Positions 42,404 through 42,784 of a stretch of DNA of 42,784 nucleotides are shown here, one piece after another. The notes beneath the pieces are model-generated. The model was given only the letters and a program-made list of their open reading frames with translations, ran no database searches and had not been told where the DNA came from. Numbering within the stretch: position 1 is the stretch's first letter; each line of letters starts with the position of its first letter. Origin of the DNA: Nocardioides mangrovicus (GTDB lineage Bacteria > Actinomycetota > Actinomycetes > Propionibacteriales > Nocardioidaceae); contig NZ_RDBE01000009.1 of the NCBI RefSeq assembly GCF_003674065.1, positions 1 through 42,784 of the forward strand. The letters are read 5' to 3'. Made by a program: the position numbers and the translations under genes.

Positions 42404-42784
42404 CGGGGCCCGTAGCCGTCGACCATGCCGCGGTGCATCACGCGGTCGCCCACCACCCCGGAGTGGTCGGCCTTGTGCAGCACGCAGCCGTTGTCCCACA
42501 CGACGACGTCGCCGACCTCCCACTGGTGTCGCAGGGTGGTGGCGTCGTGGGTGGTGGAGTGCTCGTAGAGCCGCTCGACGAGCTCGCGCGAGTCGGGCTC
42601 GGAGAGGCCGGAGACCTCGACGCACCGCTGCGGCGTGGAGAGGTACAGCGCAACCCGGCCGGTGACCGGGTGGGGCCGCAGCACCGGGTGCCAGGCCTCG
42701 GTCTGTTGGGTCGCGCCCGGCTCCACGCCGGTGACCACGTGCCGGATCTCGCGGCCGGCCACCTGCTCGCGCAGCTCGTCGGGG
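42400..42784 (-). CDS. TauD/TfdA-family Fe(II)/2-oxoglutarate dioxygenase (C-terminal part, cut by window edge)
   Basis: The visible 127 residues are the C-terminal part of a TauD-type dioxygenase. HPVLRPHPVTGRVALYLST is the usual core strand pair, and VWDNGCVLHKADHS followed by RVMHRGMVDGYGPR holds the third iron ligand (His in CVLHKAD) and the Arg that binds the 2-oxoglutarate carboxylate (RVMHRG). The HxD pair lies beyond the right edge. Its TGA overlaps the mysC GTG, so the two are translated together. In known MAA clusters the dioxygenase is MysH, of the phytanoyl-CoA hydroxylase family; a TauD-type partner is different, so the reaction (oxidation, decarboxylation or hydroxylation of the MAA) is open. 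Confidence 0.88.
   Translation of the reverse strand, partial: PDELREQVAGREIRHVVTGVEPGATQQTEAWHPVLRPHPVTGRVALYLSTPQRCVEVSGLSEPDSRELVERLYEHSTTHDATTLRHQWEVGDVVVWDNGCVLHKADHSGVVGDRVMHRGMVDGYGPR

Overview
The window is about 42.8 kb of very GC-rich DNA with GTG/ATG starts and many 4-base stop/start overlaps (GTGA, ATGA). The gene content (rpfB-type resuscitation factor, actinobacterial Pmt, PucR regulators, a mycofactocin-type glycosyltransferase) and the order pmt / rsmI-tatD-rpfB-rsmA-ispE, which is that of mycobacteria, point to a free-living actinobacterium, probably Nocardioides or another Propionibacteriales. This assignment rests on gene content only.

Layout. 1-5652: start of a chemotaxis receptor (cut by the left edge), a hemerythrin-domain protein divergent from a GAF-LuxR regulator, a PCD-like/VOC fusion, a lone Flp pilin, a HIT protein, a 36-residue acidic peptide and a Ser-rich lipoprotein. 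5741-8420: leftward unit of a CrtI-like FAD oxidoreductase, an SRPBCC protein and a small alpha/beta hydrolase. 8558-11517: four tightly overlapping genes (PIG-L deacetylase, methyltransferase, short acyl-CoA dehydrogenase-like protein, glycosyltransferase), an apparently single pathway of unknown product. 11523-12844: an overlooked 28-residue peptide gene and a TetX-like flavin monooxygenase. 12841-21562: a divergent amine/amino-acid catabolic locus: PucR regulator, DAO/PuuB-like oxidase and aminobutyraldehyde-type dehydrogenase leftward; (methyl)malonate-semialdehyde dehydrogenase, class III aminotransferase and APC permease rightward. 21546-23932: an MFS transporter and a NixA/HoxN-type nickel/cobalt transporter with a near-perfect Nur-type operator. 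24025-25898: an MftF-like glycosyltransferase without the rest of a mycofactocin cluster, then two tandem related small membrane proteins. 25907-34204: conserved chromosomal block pmt, rsmI, tatD, rpfB, rsmA, ispE, ABC-F. 34238-36264: MarR regulator divergent (over a palindromic operator) from PCD, a trans-aconitate methyltransferase-like gene and a VOC gene. 36334-36412: tRNA-Gln(TTG).

Immediately after the tRNA the conserved order breaks off and accessory functions begin. 36630-39826 is a compact aldoxime-nitrile pathway: AraC/XylS-type regulator, nitrilase and heme aldoxime dehydratase, with a 21-bp-period direct repeat upstream of the nitrilase that looks like the activator site. Together the enzymes would convert R-CH=NOH to R-CN and then R-COOH.

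40022-42784 (leftward) is the distal end of a mycosporine-like amino acid (MAA, UV sunscreen) cluster: mysD and mysC, both recognisable at high identity, and upstream, with a 4-base overlap into mysC, the C-terminal part of a TauD/TfdA-type Fe(II)/2-oxoglutarate dioxygenase cut by the right edge. The known MAA dioxygenase (MysH) belongs to the phytanoyl-CoA hydroxylase family, so a TauD-type enzyme coupled to mysC is the best candidate here for an undescribed step. mysA and mysB would be expected just beyond the right edge.
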